The notes under the pieces: model-generated
What the model was told of the DNA's origin: nothing
Seen by the model: the letters and a program-made list of their open reading frames with translations, nothing else
Databases searched by the model: none
In this document: in pieces, positions 16,070-23,740 of the stretch
Layout: every line of letters starts with the position of its first letter
Numbering within the stretch: the first letter of the stretch is position 1
Source: Marinoscillum sp040222955
GTDB taxonomy: Bacteria > Bacteroidota > Bacteroidia > Cytophagales > Cyclobacteriaceae
Direction of reading: 5' to 3'
NCBI RefSeq assembly: GCF_040222955.1
Contig: NZ_JAVKCA010000008.1
Coordinates: 124,001-188,000, forward strand
DNA length: 64,000 nt
Translations under genes and position numbers: made by a program

Positions 16070-18589
16070 TTATCCTCTCAACCGAAACTTACTCACCCGA
16101 TCAGTAAGCTCAGCCGCCACGTCTGATAAACTCTGCGATTTCTGTACATAGCTCTCCATTCCTGCCGACAGTTCTGTAGCAGAACTGGCTATTTGCTCTG
16201 TACCAGCGGCTGTTTCTTCAGCAATTACCACCACAGATTCGGTAATGGTCACCACGTTCTTAATGGCCTCAATCTGCTGTTTCACCCGCTTGCGAATCTC
16301 CTCTGACATGAGGAGTGTATGATTAGAAGAACTGGTGATTTCATTGAAAGCTTCGGACGCAAAGTTGGTGGCATCTTCACCACTCTTCACACTGGCTTTC
16401 ATCATTTCTATGGCGGATGCTGCAGTGCTTACATCACTCTGCACATCATTTACCAACTGCTCAATTTCCCGCGCTGATTTTTTGGAATCCTCGGCCAGTT
16501 TTCTGATTTCCTCAGCCACCACTGCAAACCCTCTGCCGGCATCTCCTGCCTGAGCCGCTTCGATGGCGGCATTCAGGGCCAGCAGGTTGGTTTGAGAGGC
16601 TATTTCGGTAATCACACCCAGTGCCAGTGATATCTCATTGGAACGCCTGGTTAATACCTGAATCGAATCATGAGTATCGGAGGAAAATGCCGCAATGTCA
16701 CGCATGCTGAAACCTACCTTTTTCACAAGGCTCTGACCTTTTTCACTATTCTCCACGCCGCCCTGTGCCGCTTCGTTGATGTTTTCTGCCTGCTCGCCCA
16801 TTTCATTGGAAGATCGCAAAATCCCTTCTACCAAACCTGAGGATTCATCCACTTTTACCACCTGATTCTGTGCGCCATTGCTCATTTCAGAGATGGATGA
16901 GGCGATCTCTCTGGTATTGTAAGTCATCTCCTCACTCACTGTTCGCATTTCCACGGAAGACTCATTCACAATGGTGGCCATTCCGGCGATATTTTCGATC
17001 AGTTCATTGATATTATCCAACGCCTTATTGAAACTAGAAGCCATTACCTGCACATCCCCTCTGGCGTCCTCGTCATACCTTACGGTGAGGTCACCTGCAG
17101 CCATGGCATCCACCATGGTGTTGATTTTATTAAATGGCAGGGAGATGGAATCCAGCAGGTTATTGACAGAATCACTCAACTCTTTCCATGCACCATCTTC
17201 CCAATCCGTCTTCATCCTGGCGGTCTTTAGCTCACCGTTCTCACCAGCACTTTGAATTACCTCCCGAGTTTCCCGGCTTACCGTACGCAGATTTTCGCGC
17301 ATGCGCAAAAGAGAAATTCCCAACATATCGTTTTTACCCGAACTGGTAAATTCGGTATTCAGATTACCCTTGCCTATCAAGTGAGAAAACTCCGCCTTGC
17401 GAATCAGGTCATCCATGAGTTCATTGGCAGCAGACGCCAATACGCCAAGTTCATCCTTTGATTTAATATTCAGTCGGTTTTCGGTGGATAAATCTCCCTC
17501 CGCCAACTTAGTAAGCAGGAAGCTGGACTTCTCGAGAGATTGAGCAATGGCTGCAGAGATCTTATAAGTGATAAGGATCAGCACAACGAGACCAATCAAC
17601 CCGACGATCAGGGTAACCATGAACACGGCATTGAACTGGGCAGTAATTTCTGAAACCGGCACCACGAAACCCGCAGACCACGGGAAGGATGACCTGCCAA
17701 TGGGAATGGCCGCAAAGGAAACATACACCTGCTCACCCAGGTCTTCATCATACACCTGATAGGAGAACGAATCTCCATTCTTAATCCTTTCTCTTACATT
17801 GTATGGGCTCTTTTTGACAATACTTAGGGTGTCCATGGATTGGCTGAACAAACTCTCATTCTTATGGGAAATGATCACCCCCTGATTGGACAGCAGAAAG
17901 GCAAAACCATTGTCATAATAATCTACCTCTGATACCCCCGCAAAATCATCAACCGTCATATCAGTACCGATCACGCCAGCAAATTTGCCATCGATTTCTA
18001 TGGTGACGGTAGGAGATATTCCCAACAGTGAATCCGTAGCACCAGAGGAATAGTCATAGTCCAGGTACCAGTAGGGTTCCGAAAGTTTTTCACTGTGATC
18101 GCGGTTGTATTTAAGAAACCAGTAAACCCCTGTAGTGGGGTCTCCATCCAGATTGGCCCACTCTGAGGACGAGTTGACCTTTCCGTCACGCATGTAAAAG
18201 TTCATCCGCTCCCGACCGTATGACTTGTCATACCCTTCTTCAATGGCCCAAAGCTGCCAACTCATCCAGGTGGCATCATATTTCGGATATTGCTTCAGGA
18301 TATTCACCATCAGGTTCTTTCGGAGGGTATCGCGAAGCGGGCGCTTCATGTAAGTGTAGTCTTTGATGATGTCCGCCATGCTGCGGGCCACTGCCATGTC
18401 TTCATCCAAGATCGCCTTGATTTCATTGGCCTTCTGCCGGGCGTAAGAATCGGCGAGTTTCTCTGCTTCGTCTATGGCATTGGCTCTCAATTGAAAACTT
18501 ATGTACCCCAATGATATGATATAGACAAGGACCGTAACCCCCACTATAAAAATCATCATCTTCCTCCTGATCGTCAAATTAAAGTTCAT
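16070..18589 (-). CDS. Transmembrane chemoreceptor with dCache sensor domain
   Basis: An 839-residue methyl-accepting chemotaxis protein. TM1 is about 11-33; an extracytoplasmic region of some 285 residues (34-318) has the length and pattern of a double Cache domain (membrane-proximal part includes GVIGTDMTVDDF at 205-216); TM2 is about 320-342; HAMP and further HAMP-like helices run to about 535; the signalling tip lies at 662-702. It ends in FRLRG with no CheR-tether motif. It is the first gene of the cluster, preceded by a 256-bp gap that probably carries the main promoter. The ligand is unknown; dCache domains commonly bind amino acids or carboxylates. Confidence 0.94.
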   Translation of the reverse strand: MNFNLTIRRKMMIFIVGVTVLVYIISLGYISFQLRANAIDEAEKLADSYARQKANEIKAILDEDMAVARSMADIIKDYTYMKRPLRDTLRKNLMVNILKQYPKYDATWMSWQLWAIEEGYDKSYGRERMNFYMRDGKVNSSSEWANLDGDPTTGVYWFLKYNRDHSEKLSEPYWYLDYDYSSGATDSLLGISPTVTIEIDGKFAGVIGTDMTVDDFAGVSEVDYYDNGFAFLLSNQGVIISHKNESLFSQSMDTLSIVKKSPYNVRERIKNGDSFSYQVYDEDLGEQVYVSFAAIPIGRSSFPWSAGFVVPVSEITAQFNAVFMVTLIVGLIGLVVLILITYKISAAIAQSLEKSSFLLTKLAEGDLSTENRLNIKSKDELGVLASAANELMDDLIRKAEFSHLIGKGNLNTEFTSSGKNDMLGISLLRMRENLRTVSRETREVIQSAGENGELKTARMKTDWEDGAWKELSDSVNNLLDSISLPFNKINTMVDAMAAGDLTVRYDEDARGDVQVMASSFNKALDNINELIENIAGMATIVNESSVEMRTVSEEMTYNTREIASSISEMSNGAQNQVVKVDESSGLVEGILRSSNEMGEQAENINEAAQGGVENSEKGQSLVKKVGFSMRDIAAFSSDTHDSIQVLTRRSNEISLALGVITEIASQTNLLALNAAIEAAQAGDAGRGFAVVAEEIRKLAEDSKKSAREIEQLVNDVQSDVSTAASAIEMMKASVKSGEDATNFASEAFNEITSSSNHTLLMSEEIRKRVKQQIEAIKNVVTITESVVVIAEETAAGTEQIASSATELSAGMESYVQKSQSLSDVAAELTDRVSKFRLRG

Positions 18590-18845
18590 AACTAAAAGGC
18601 TTGTATTTGCACATGGAGCAATTGCTGGTTGCTCATTATAAAAGAAGACATTTTAGCTGACAATTTCACGACAATTAGACCTATCCAGAATAATTTCATT
18701 ATGAACTGGACAAAGTAGGGGACGAATGATTATCAAATCAGAATCGTTTGATCATTTTCAATAATAAAATAATAACATTCAGGCTGATTTATTAACAAAT
18801 CCTCTTGAGCTCCTATATCGTTCAATGGGCCTCTCCCACCCATGA

Positions 18846-19415
18846 TCAGGCCTGAGTCCCTTCAATCTCCTTACACAGACGCTGGTACCACTCCTGGCCA
18901 AATCGTCTGATCAGTGGATCCTTTAGAAACTTGTATACCGGCACCGAGAGTTTTTCGCCCAGCTCGCAAGCGGGAGCGCAGATGTGCCAGCGGTCATAGT
19001 TAAGGGCTAAGAATTCGTGAAGTTTGGCCACCCGTATGGGATAGAGGTGGCAAGAAATGGGTTTCTGAATAGAAGTCTTCCCATCACGCCAGGCCTGTTC
19101 TATGCTGCATTTCAATATTTTCTTATCATCATAAAAGGCAAAGGCGCATTCCTTGTTATCGATGGTGGTGGTACTAAAATCACCTTCTTCATCCAACAAA
19201 TAGGCACCATTGGACTCCAATGCGGCGACTGCCTCAGCAGACAGGTAGGGCTTTACCACCTCCATCACCTCCTCCATATCTGCCAACTCGTCTTTCTCCA
19301 GCGGTGCACCCAGGTCGCCCTCTACGCAGCAGGCTCCTTTGCACTTGTCTAGGTCACAAACAAAAAATTGTTCTTTGATGTCGTCCGAAATGAGTGTTTG
19401 ATCTATCTGTATCAT
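18846..19415 (-). CDS. DUF3109 family cysteine-rich protein
   Basis: A 189-residue protein widespread in Bacteroidota. Conserved cysteines are grouped as CDLDKCKGACC near the N-terminus (about 19-29), C88 (NKECAF), C101 (LKCS), C121 (SCHLYP) and CAPACELG, a pattern suggesting metal or Fe-S binding (inference; the function is not established). It is a single-gene unit, divergent from yceI and 256 bp from the receptor gene. No signal peptide or membrane segment. Confidence 0.85.
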   Translation of the reverse strand: MIQIDQTLISDDIKEQFFVCDLDKCKGACCVEGDLGAPLEKDELADMEEVMEVVKPYLSAEAVAALESNGAYLLDEEGDFSTTTIDNKECAFAFYDDKKILKCSIEQAWRDGKTSIQKPISCHLYPIRVAKLHEFLALNYDRWHICAPACELGEKLSVPVYKFLKDPLIRRFGQEWYQRLCKEIEGTQA

Positions 19416-19520
19416 GCCTTCTTATTAACCAGCACAAAGGTATTGGAATGCACTTTAATCGATAAAGAATATTTTTTTTCTAAAAAAACCAAACTCTTTT
19501 ACCCCGCATTTCGTTATCCT

Positions 19521-19544
19521 TGTACTTACATATATGTATGTACA
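19521..19544. promoter_or_regulatory. 24-bp palindrome upstream of yceI, candidate operator
   Basis: The sequence TGTACT, TACATATATGTA, TGTACA is symmetric at 22 of 24 positions, with a perfect 12-bp core. It lies 32 bp before the yceI ATG, where a promoter would be, and 105 bp from the divergent DUF3109 start. Its size and symmetry fit a dimeric regulator such as MarR or TetR type; no regulator gene is adjacent, so the binder is unknown. Confidence 0.5.
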
Positions 19545-19575
19545 TTTAATTTAACAATAGAAACACAAAACAGAC

Positions 19576-20154
19576 ATGTTACAATCAATCGTTTTATCAT
19601 TAGCCCTATTGTTTTCTTCAGGTGAAGGAACAGAGGCCAATTACAAAGTAGACACCAAAGCCAGTACCGTGGAGTGGTTGGGCAAAAAAGTAACCGGACA
19701 GCACAATGGGGTGGTTAGCCTGAAGTCGGGCTCATTTGAATTCACAGATGGTGTACTGACCGGGGGTACTTTCACCGTGGACATGACCACTATAGAGGAC
19801 TCTGACATGACAGGAGAGTACAAAGGCAAGCTGGAAGGCCACTTGAAATCTGACGATTTCTTTGGTGTAGACAAATACCCTACTTCTGTTTTCGTCATCA
19901 CCAAAGCCGTACCACAAGGTCCTGGTAAGTACAAAGTAGTTGGAAACATCACCATTAAAGGCAAAACCGAAGAGATTCAATTCCCTGCTTCATTGGAAGA
20001 AAAAGATGGTCAGGTGACTGGCACAGCTTCTCTGACTATTGATCGATCAAAATTTGATGTGAGATTCGGATCAGGCAGCTTTTTTGATAATCTGGGAGAT
20101 AAAACCATCTATGATGATTTTGAACTGACCGTGAACATCGTAGCCAGCAAGTAA
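19576..20154 (+). CDS. Secreted YceI-family lipocalin-like protein
   Basis: A 192-residue YceI-like protein with a short N-terminal hydrophobic segment (1-15) consistent with export. The domain covers about 22-190: YKVDTKASTVEWLGKKVTGQHNG, the LKSDDFFGVDKYP segment and the final FELTVNIV. Family members form a beta-barrel that binds long isoprenoid or fatty chains and are often induced by stress or acid. It is transcribed alone, from a promoter region carrying a 24-bp palindrome, and ends at a hairpin/terminator repeat. The physiological ligand is unknown. Confidence 0.92.
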   Translation: MLQSIVLSLALLFSSGEGTEANYKVDTKASTVEWLGKKVTGQHNGVVSLKSGSFEFTDGVLTGGTFTVDMTTIEDSDMTGEYKGKLEGHLKSDDFFGVDKYPTSVFVITKAVPQGPGKYKVVGNITIKGKTEEIQFPASLEEKDGQVTGTASLTIDRSKFDVRFGSGSFFDNLGDKTIYDDFELTVNIVASK

Positions 20155-20176
20155 CATTGAAAAGCATTCTATAAGC

Positions 20177-20250
20177 CTGAATACCTGTTTTGGTGATTCA
20201 GAAATAGCACAAAAAAGCCCTAGAGAACTTCCGGGGCTTTTTTGGTTTTT
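20177..20250. repeat. Hairpin-plus-terminator repeat, copy 1 (bidirectional terminator)
   Basis: Two structures in series: an upstream hairpin at 20177-20201 (CTGAATACC paired to GGTGATTCAG with one bulge) and an intrinsic terminator at 20211-20243 (AAAAAAGCCC paired to GGGCTTTTTT). It sits between the convergent yceI and SnoaL-like genes and can serve both strands. Nearly the same 72 bases recur at 20740-20810. Confidence 0.75.
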
Positions 20251-20272
20251 GATTGCCCTTATGAATCACTGA

Positions 20273-20650
20273 TCAGGCCTCTTGCATCACAGGCTGGTAA
20301 AAGAATTGTTCCAATACCACTTTACCGTCGCGAACCTGATAGACACATACCTCATCCATTCGGATAGGCTCTGACACGTCTTTGATCTTCACCCTGGACT
20401 TCATGGTGATAGAAAAAAAGGTGTCCGCCACGATCGGTTCGGAAATTTCACTTTCCAAAACCTCCTCGACCATCTTTGTCCATATTTCACCCTTTTTCAT
20501 GATTTGGGCCATCCCCTGCACCGTAGGCCATGTGCTCCCCTCTGGCTCCACGCTCATAATGTCTGGTGCATAAAGCTCAGTGAGTACTTGCTCAAATTTA
20601 CCTTCCCTGCAAAGTTTCACTAATTGGTTGGCTACTTCTTGTGTTGTCAT
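20273..20650 (-). CDS. SnoaL-like (NTF2 fold) small protein
   Basis: A 125-residue protein with the SnoaL/NTF2-like pattern: an N-terminal helical start (VANQLVKLCREGKFEQVLTELYAPD) typical of the family, then beta strands ending in YQVRDGKVVLEQFFYQPV. Such proteins are small cone-shaped enzymes or binders; no catalytic residue can be assigned. It is a single gene between the two hairpin-terminator repeats, and a perfect inverted repeat lies 46 bp upstream of its start. Confidence 0.8.
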   Translation of the reverse strand: MTTQEVANQLVKLCREGKFEQVLTELYAPDIMSVEPEGSTWPTVQGMAQIMKKGEIWTKMVEEVLESEISEPIVADTFFSITMKSRVKIKDVSEPIRMDEVCVYQVRDGKVVLEQFFYQPVMQEA

Positions 20651-20695
20651 AGTTGTGATGATTAAAATGAATAATGACTCAAAGAAATGACGTGA

Positions 20696-20715
20696 AGTGA
20701 CAACCCTATGTCACT
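20696..20715. promoter_or_regulatory. Inverted repeat upstream of the SnoaL-like gene
   Basis: Exact 7-bp arms AGTGACA / TGTCACT with a 6-base spacer, 46 bp upstream of the start codon at 20650. The spacing suits an operator near the promoter. No binder is identified. Confidence 0.35.
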
Positions 20716-20739
20716 CATTTTTTGAAAACTTTCTTAAAT

Positions 20740-20810
20740 CTGAAATACCTATTTTGGTGATTCAGAAATAGCACAAAAAAGCCCTGGAAAATTCCGGGCT
20801 TTTTTTTGTT
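20740..20810. repeat. Hairpin-plus-terminator repeat, copy 2
   Basis: This copy has the same order as copy 1 at 20177-20250: a hairpin (20740-20765), the spacer AAATAGCAC, then a terminator (20775-20807; GCCC-GGAA paired to TTCC-GGGC with one bulged T, flanked by A and T runs). Identity to copy 1 is high across the whole unit, including the unstructured spacer, so it is a duplication rather than convergence. No gene ends close to it on the plus strand. On the minus strand it is the first terminator met after abiEii, more than 700 bp away. Confidence 0.75.
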
Positions 20811-21216
20811 GACTTCACAGACTTAATCGAAGCAAAAGTTTAGCCTCGTCTCAAAATTTCACAAACTCCTTGAGCTCACAAAAGTACCAATATGCGCAGG
20901 GTAACTTTCAAGAGTATCTCAAGGCTTTCTTTTCGGATTTTAAATTGAATTACTAGTTCCATAAACCCAAAAGAAATAACAACCACGCCGACTTCAGGGC
21001 AAAATCACATATTCCCCTTTTCACCATATCACAGTTAAAAACATATTTGTGCAACGCTTAGTTAGAAAGCCTCTACCTTGCATTTAGGGAAAGAAAATAT
21101 TAACCGGGAACAAATTGGTTTAATCAGCCCTCATCTTTTCAGAGAATCACATGGCTATGGCATCCCGCTCGTAGTATTCTAGACAATAAGACTAGAACAT
21201 GAGTCCGTCCTTTAAT

Positions 21217-21244
21217 AAAGATGGATCTTAAAAGATGGATCTTA
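21217..21244. repeat. 14-bp perfect tandem duplication
   Basis: AAAGATGGATCTTA occurs twice head to tail in the non-coding stretch left of the AbiE islet. No coding or regulatory context. Confidence 0.7.
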
Positions 21245-21352
21245 GAAATTACGACTATTAATTCGATTGATACAAGGTTCCATGTATTCGAGGAGAACTG
21301 GAAGAAATAGTATTCATAATGGATTCAATAGAGAGGCCCGGTCGATGTTCGG

Positions 21353-21377
21353 TCGAACCGGCACTCCTTGCGGAACA
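21353..21377 (-). pseudogene. 25-bp fragment of tRNA-Leu(CAA), candidate integration scar
   Basis: These 25 bases are identical and in the same orientation to 23428-23452, the variable arm and TpsiC 5' half of the intact tRNA-Leu(CAA). The match stops inside the T loop and does not reach the acceptor stem. With the intact tRNA it brackets the abiE operon, as expected for an element inserted at a tRNA 3' region, but no integrase lies between. Confidence 0.7.
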
Positions 21378-21520
21378 TTGCAAAAACAAAAAAGCCTTTC
21401 TCTTTTAGAAAATCTTTTTAGACCCGTTATCCTATTGCTGCTCAATCACAGGACAATCTCAGGGATGGAAATATGAAAATTCAATATAGAAAGGTTGTCG
21501 ATGTTTAACGTACCATCCAC

Positions 21521-22450
21521 TTATCCTATCGATTCAAGTTTTTCCGCCAGCTCCTTCAACATGGCCCTATGCTTGACTGGATTGGACGCTTTCAAGTTCT
21601 GCAAGTTTTGAAGCTTCCATTTTAGGGCAGGGAGATTCCGAATGTTCTCCTCCGGAAACAGATTCCACTCTGGCTCACAGTTTTTGAACGACAGCAAGAA
21701 TGTTTTATCCTGATCAGTGATCAATTGGTGCATTGTGCTTATCAGTTCAATTCTGGTTTGCTCATAATCAGCATAAGAAAAGGGAATGGTGGACATCCCT
21801 TGGAATTGCTGATCATAAGCCTGCCTTTGATCGAGATAGTTTGGAAATAAAACGTCGTGAATGGTGCGCCTATGACTCAAAGTAAACGCCAACACAGCAT
21901 TCTTCATTTCATCAGTAATACCTCCATTCTTCAGTAATAAATAGACATCAAACAAATCTCTAGGATGCTGTCTGTCGAGTGCCGCACAAATTTTGCCACC
22001 GTAGAGCTCTGCGAATGAAACCACTGGCATGGCCGCAAACTTGCTAAACTCTTCCTGAACCCGATCAGTCACAGTAAGTGTCTTAACTGGATATAGCACG
22101 CCTCTTGTGGTCATATTGATCTCCACTTTTACTTGTGCACCCGCCAACTGACAGTTGAGCTTTACATCCAGACCATCTCCTCCCGCTACGGGCTGCACCC
22201 TTATGCCAGGAATGGCCTGGGTGATCTTTACCGACAGCCGTTCCACAATCTGGTGAATGTTGGATAAGGCTGTTTCACGATCCTCAAATCCAATATAATG
22301 CAAATCAAGATCTACGGATAATCGAGGCAAATCCCGAACGAACAGGTTAATGGCGGTACCGCCCTTTAGTGCCAACTGCTTCTCTCTGGCCACAAGTGGA
22401 ATAATGGACAGCAATAAATCTACTTGAGATCGATACCTTGGATCAATCAT
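21521..22450 (-). CDS. abiEii: AbiEii-type nucleotidyltransferase toxin
   Basis: Toxin of a type IV AbiE toxin-antitoxin/phage-abortive system. In 309 residues it shows the nucleotidyltransferase signature GGT (30-32) followed by LSVDLDL (44-50), with the two metal-binding aspartates D47 and D49, and the downstream AALDRQHPRDLFDVYLLL segment conserved in the family. Related toxins transfer nucleotides onto targets such as tRNA. It overlaps the antitoxin gene by 4 bp (ATGA) and is downstream of it, the usual order. It lies on a small islet between a tRNA-Leu gene and tRNA fragments, which suggests acquisition by transfer. Confidence 0.9.
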   Translation of the reverse strand: MIDPRYRSQVDLLLSIIPLVAREKQLALKGGTAINLFVRDLPRLSVDLDLHYIGFEDRETALSNIHQIVERLSVKITQAIPGIRVQPVAGGDGLDVKLNCQLAGAQVKVEINMTTRGVLYPVKTLTVTDRVQEEFSKFAAMPVVSFAELYGGKICAALDRQHPRDLFDVYLLLKNGGITDEMKNAVLAFTLSHRRTIHDVLFPNYLDQRQAYDQQFQGMSTIPFSYADYEQTRIELISTMHQLITDQDKTFLLSFKNCEPEWNLFPEENIRNLPALKWKLQNLQNLKASNPVKHRAMLKELAEKLESIG

Positions 22451-23205
22451 AGATGAAGCTCTTTGGGTACGGTAATTCGATACTTGGAATCAAAAGCTCC
22501 CGATGCTACAATGTGCCTATCTCCAGAACCTAATGTGATTCCTGATACATCTAAATATTCAAACCACTGATGATTGATATTTTCTGCTAAGAAGAGAAAC
22601 ATGCGCTTGGCCTTCACTGAGGTACAGCCTTCCAGCAGCTCTTGAAGCATAGGGGGTCTAAGGTTTACCAGGCTTTCCATTAGGTGATAGCATTCTACCA
22701 TGTCTATGGTTTGCGGTGTGAGTAGCAGGCATTCGATTATGGCACGCTCAGGATTTGAAATCGTCATCCTTTGCTTCTCATACTCTCGCTCAGTTACGCC
22801 AATAGCACGTGGTATGGAAGTGATTTGATGTAGCTTAATAGGTACATTCCAATTGAAATCTAAGAACCATTTGGGCAGTCGATACTTGCCATGGCTGAAT
22901 AAATGCACGGTCTCACCCTCAGTCTTGAGGTAGTGTGAAAATCCCTGAACGGCCAGTGCAGTGATGGCTCCTACATGCACGGGTGCTTCTGTTTGTTTGC
23001 TGATAGAAGCCAGCGCACTCTGCCATGTGATGTTATCTTTGGGTCTTATGTAGGCCCCATGCCCAATAGGCTCCAGCCATCCGCTACTTTTGTAGCGTTG
23101 CTGTAGCGCTCGGGAGATGCCCAGTTTCTCTAACCAGGAGGCCAGAAAAACCGTACCCGGAGTGTGCTGATCCAGCAGAATCTTTATTTTATTCTCAATA
23201 CTCAT
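22447..23205 (-). CDS. abiEi: AbiEi-type antitoxin / autoregulator
   Basis: A 252-residue AbiEi-family protein with an N-terminal winged-helix domain (about 1-90; FLASWLEKLGISRALQQRYK, then GWLEPIGHGAYIRP) and a C-terminal antitoxin domain. Family members counter AbiEii and repress their own operon by binding inverted repeats. It is first in the operon, with a 4-bp overlap to the toxin gene. An inverted repeat with an extra half-site covers its start codon, which is consistent with autorepression and would imply a very short leader. Confidence 0.88.
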   Translation of the reverse strand: MSIENKIKILLDQHTPGTVFLASWLEKLGISRALQQRYKSSGWLEPIGHGAYIRPKDNITWQSALASISKQTEAPVHVGAITALAVQGFSHYLKTEGETVHLFSHGKYRLPKWFLDFNWNVPIKLHQITSIPRAIGVTEREYEKQRMTISNPERAIIECLLLTPQTIDMVECYHLMESLVNLRPPMLQELLEGCTSVKAKRMFLFLAENINHQWFEYLDVSGITLGSGDRHIVASGAFDSKYRITVPKELHL

Positions 23206-23216
23206 ACTCTGAGTAT
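23198..23216. promoter_or_regulatory. Candidate AbiEi operator over the start codon
   Basis: ATACTC, ATACTC, T, GAGTAT: a perfect 13-bp inverted repeat (23204-23216) with a third half-site directly abutting it (23198-23203). It overlaps the abiEi ATG at 23203-23205. Known AbiEi proteins bind inverted repeats in their promoter; the assignment to this site is inferred. Confidence 0.5.
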
Positions 23217-23371
23217 AAATATCGGGAATAATTTAAAGCAAAGCAAAGATCGAGGCGATTTACATTTTAATCGCACAGAAACATCAACTCATCCTTTCAC
23301 CCAACTTTCCAGATGGATCCGATCCCACCCGGATCTGCATAAACCCTGAAAATAGTTTTGTCACCCAAAAA

Positions 23372-23406
23372 CAAAAAACCCCTGAAAACCAAATGGTTAA
23401 CAGGGG
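23372..23406 (-). terminator. Intrinsic terminator of tRNA-Leu(CAA)
   Basis: CCCCTG (23379-23384) pairs with CAGGGG (23401-23406), with AACC/GGTT adding to the stem. Read on the minus strand it is followed by a T-run. It lies 7 bp downstream of the tRNA 3' end. Confidence 0.8.
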
Positions 23407-23412
23407 CCTTTG

Positions 23413-23494
23413 TACCTGAGGCCGGAATCGAACCGGCACTCCTTGCGGAACACGAGTTTGAGTCGTGCGCGTCTACCAGTTCCGCCACTCAGGC
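23413..23494 (-). tRNA. tRNA-Leu(CAA)
   Basis: An 82-nt class II tRNA. The acceptor stem is GCCTGAG with CTCAGGT, the D arm contains GGTAGAC, the anticodon stem CACGA/TCGTG encloses loop CTCAAAC giving anticodon CAA, the variable arm is long (TTCCGCAAGGAGT) and the T arm is GCCGG-TTCGATT-CCGGC. CCA is not encoded. Fragments of this gene occur on both sides: a 3'-half piece at 21353-21377 and a 5'-half piece at 23541-23585. Confidence 0.95.
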
Positions 23495-23540
23495 TTCTTA
23501 AATACTCACCGAACGCATACAATCAATCCGGCGAATCTGA

Positions 23541-23585
23541 GCGTCTACCTCCCGATAGCTATCGGGATCGCCACTCAGGCTTCTT
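23541..23585 (-). pseudogene. tRNA-Leu 5'-half fragment interrupted by a 16-bp palindrome
   Basis: Bases 23569-23585 repeat 17 bases of the tRNA-Leu(CAA) 5' end and its upstream flank (23483-23499), and 23541-23549 repeat the D-arm/anticodon-side GCGTCTACC (23469-23477). Between them the few D-loop bases are replaced by a segment containing the perfect palindrome CCCGATAGCTATCGGG (23551-23566). It is a broken second tRNA-Leu remnant 47 bp upstream of the intact gene. Confidence 0.7.
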
Positions 23586-23594
23586 TAAGTTGGA

Positions 23595-23616
23595 ACGGAT
23601 TCCATACGGATTCCAT
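23595..23616. repeat. 11-bp perfect tandem duplication
   Basis: ACGGATTCCAT occurs twice head to tail just beyond the tRNA 5'-half fragment. It is another sign of rearrangement at this locus. Confidence 0.7.
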
Positions 23617-23683
23617 CAGGGCTTTCACAGACCCTGCCGACAAACGGATGGCAAAAGTATTTAAATGATTTAATTAATACAAC

Positions 23684-23711
23684 AAAAAAGGGATGTCAAA
23701 ACTGACATCCC
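23684..23711 (-). terminator. Intrinsic terminator of the secreted protein gene at 23741
   Basis: GGGATGTC (23690-23697) pairs perfectly with GACATCCC (23704-23711) across a 6-base loop. On the minus strand it is followed by six Ts. It lies 30 bp after the gene's stop codon. Confidence 0.85.
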
Positions 23712-23740
23712 CGTTATTAGTTCTTTTGAGTTTGAGATTT

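Larger units (their letters stand above)
20811..21520. other. 710-bp stretch without a convincing gene
   Basis: The stretch is AT-rich, with frequent stops in all frames. The one open frame of note (21267-21476, plus) has no recognisable protein character and runs through the tRNA-like fragment, so it is not called. Contents that can be named: a 14-bp tandem duplication at 21217-21244 and a 25-bp tRNA-Leu fragment at 21353-21377. It looks like decayed or imported sequence on the left flank of the AbiE islet. Confidence 0.6.

Noticed and set aside
18727..18760. Imperfect inverted repeat (ATCAAA / TTTGAT) upstream of the dCache receptor gene
   Set aside because: Short arms with mismatches in an AT-rich gap; it could arise by chance, so it is not listed as an operator.
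21267..21476. 69-codon frame across the tRNA-Leu fragment
   Set aside because: Composition is not protein-like, and the frame includes non-coding tRNA-derived sequence.
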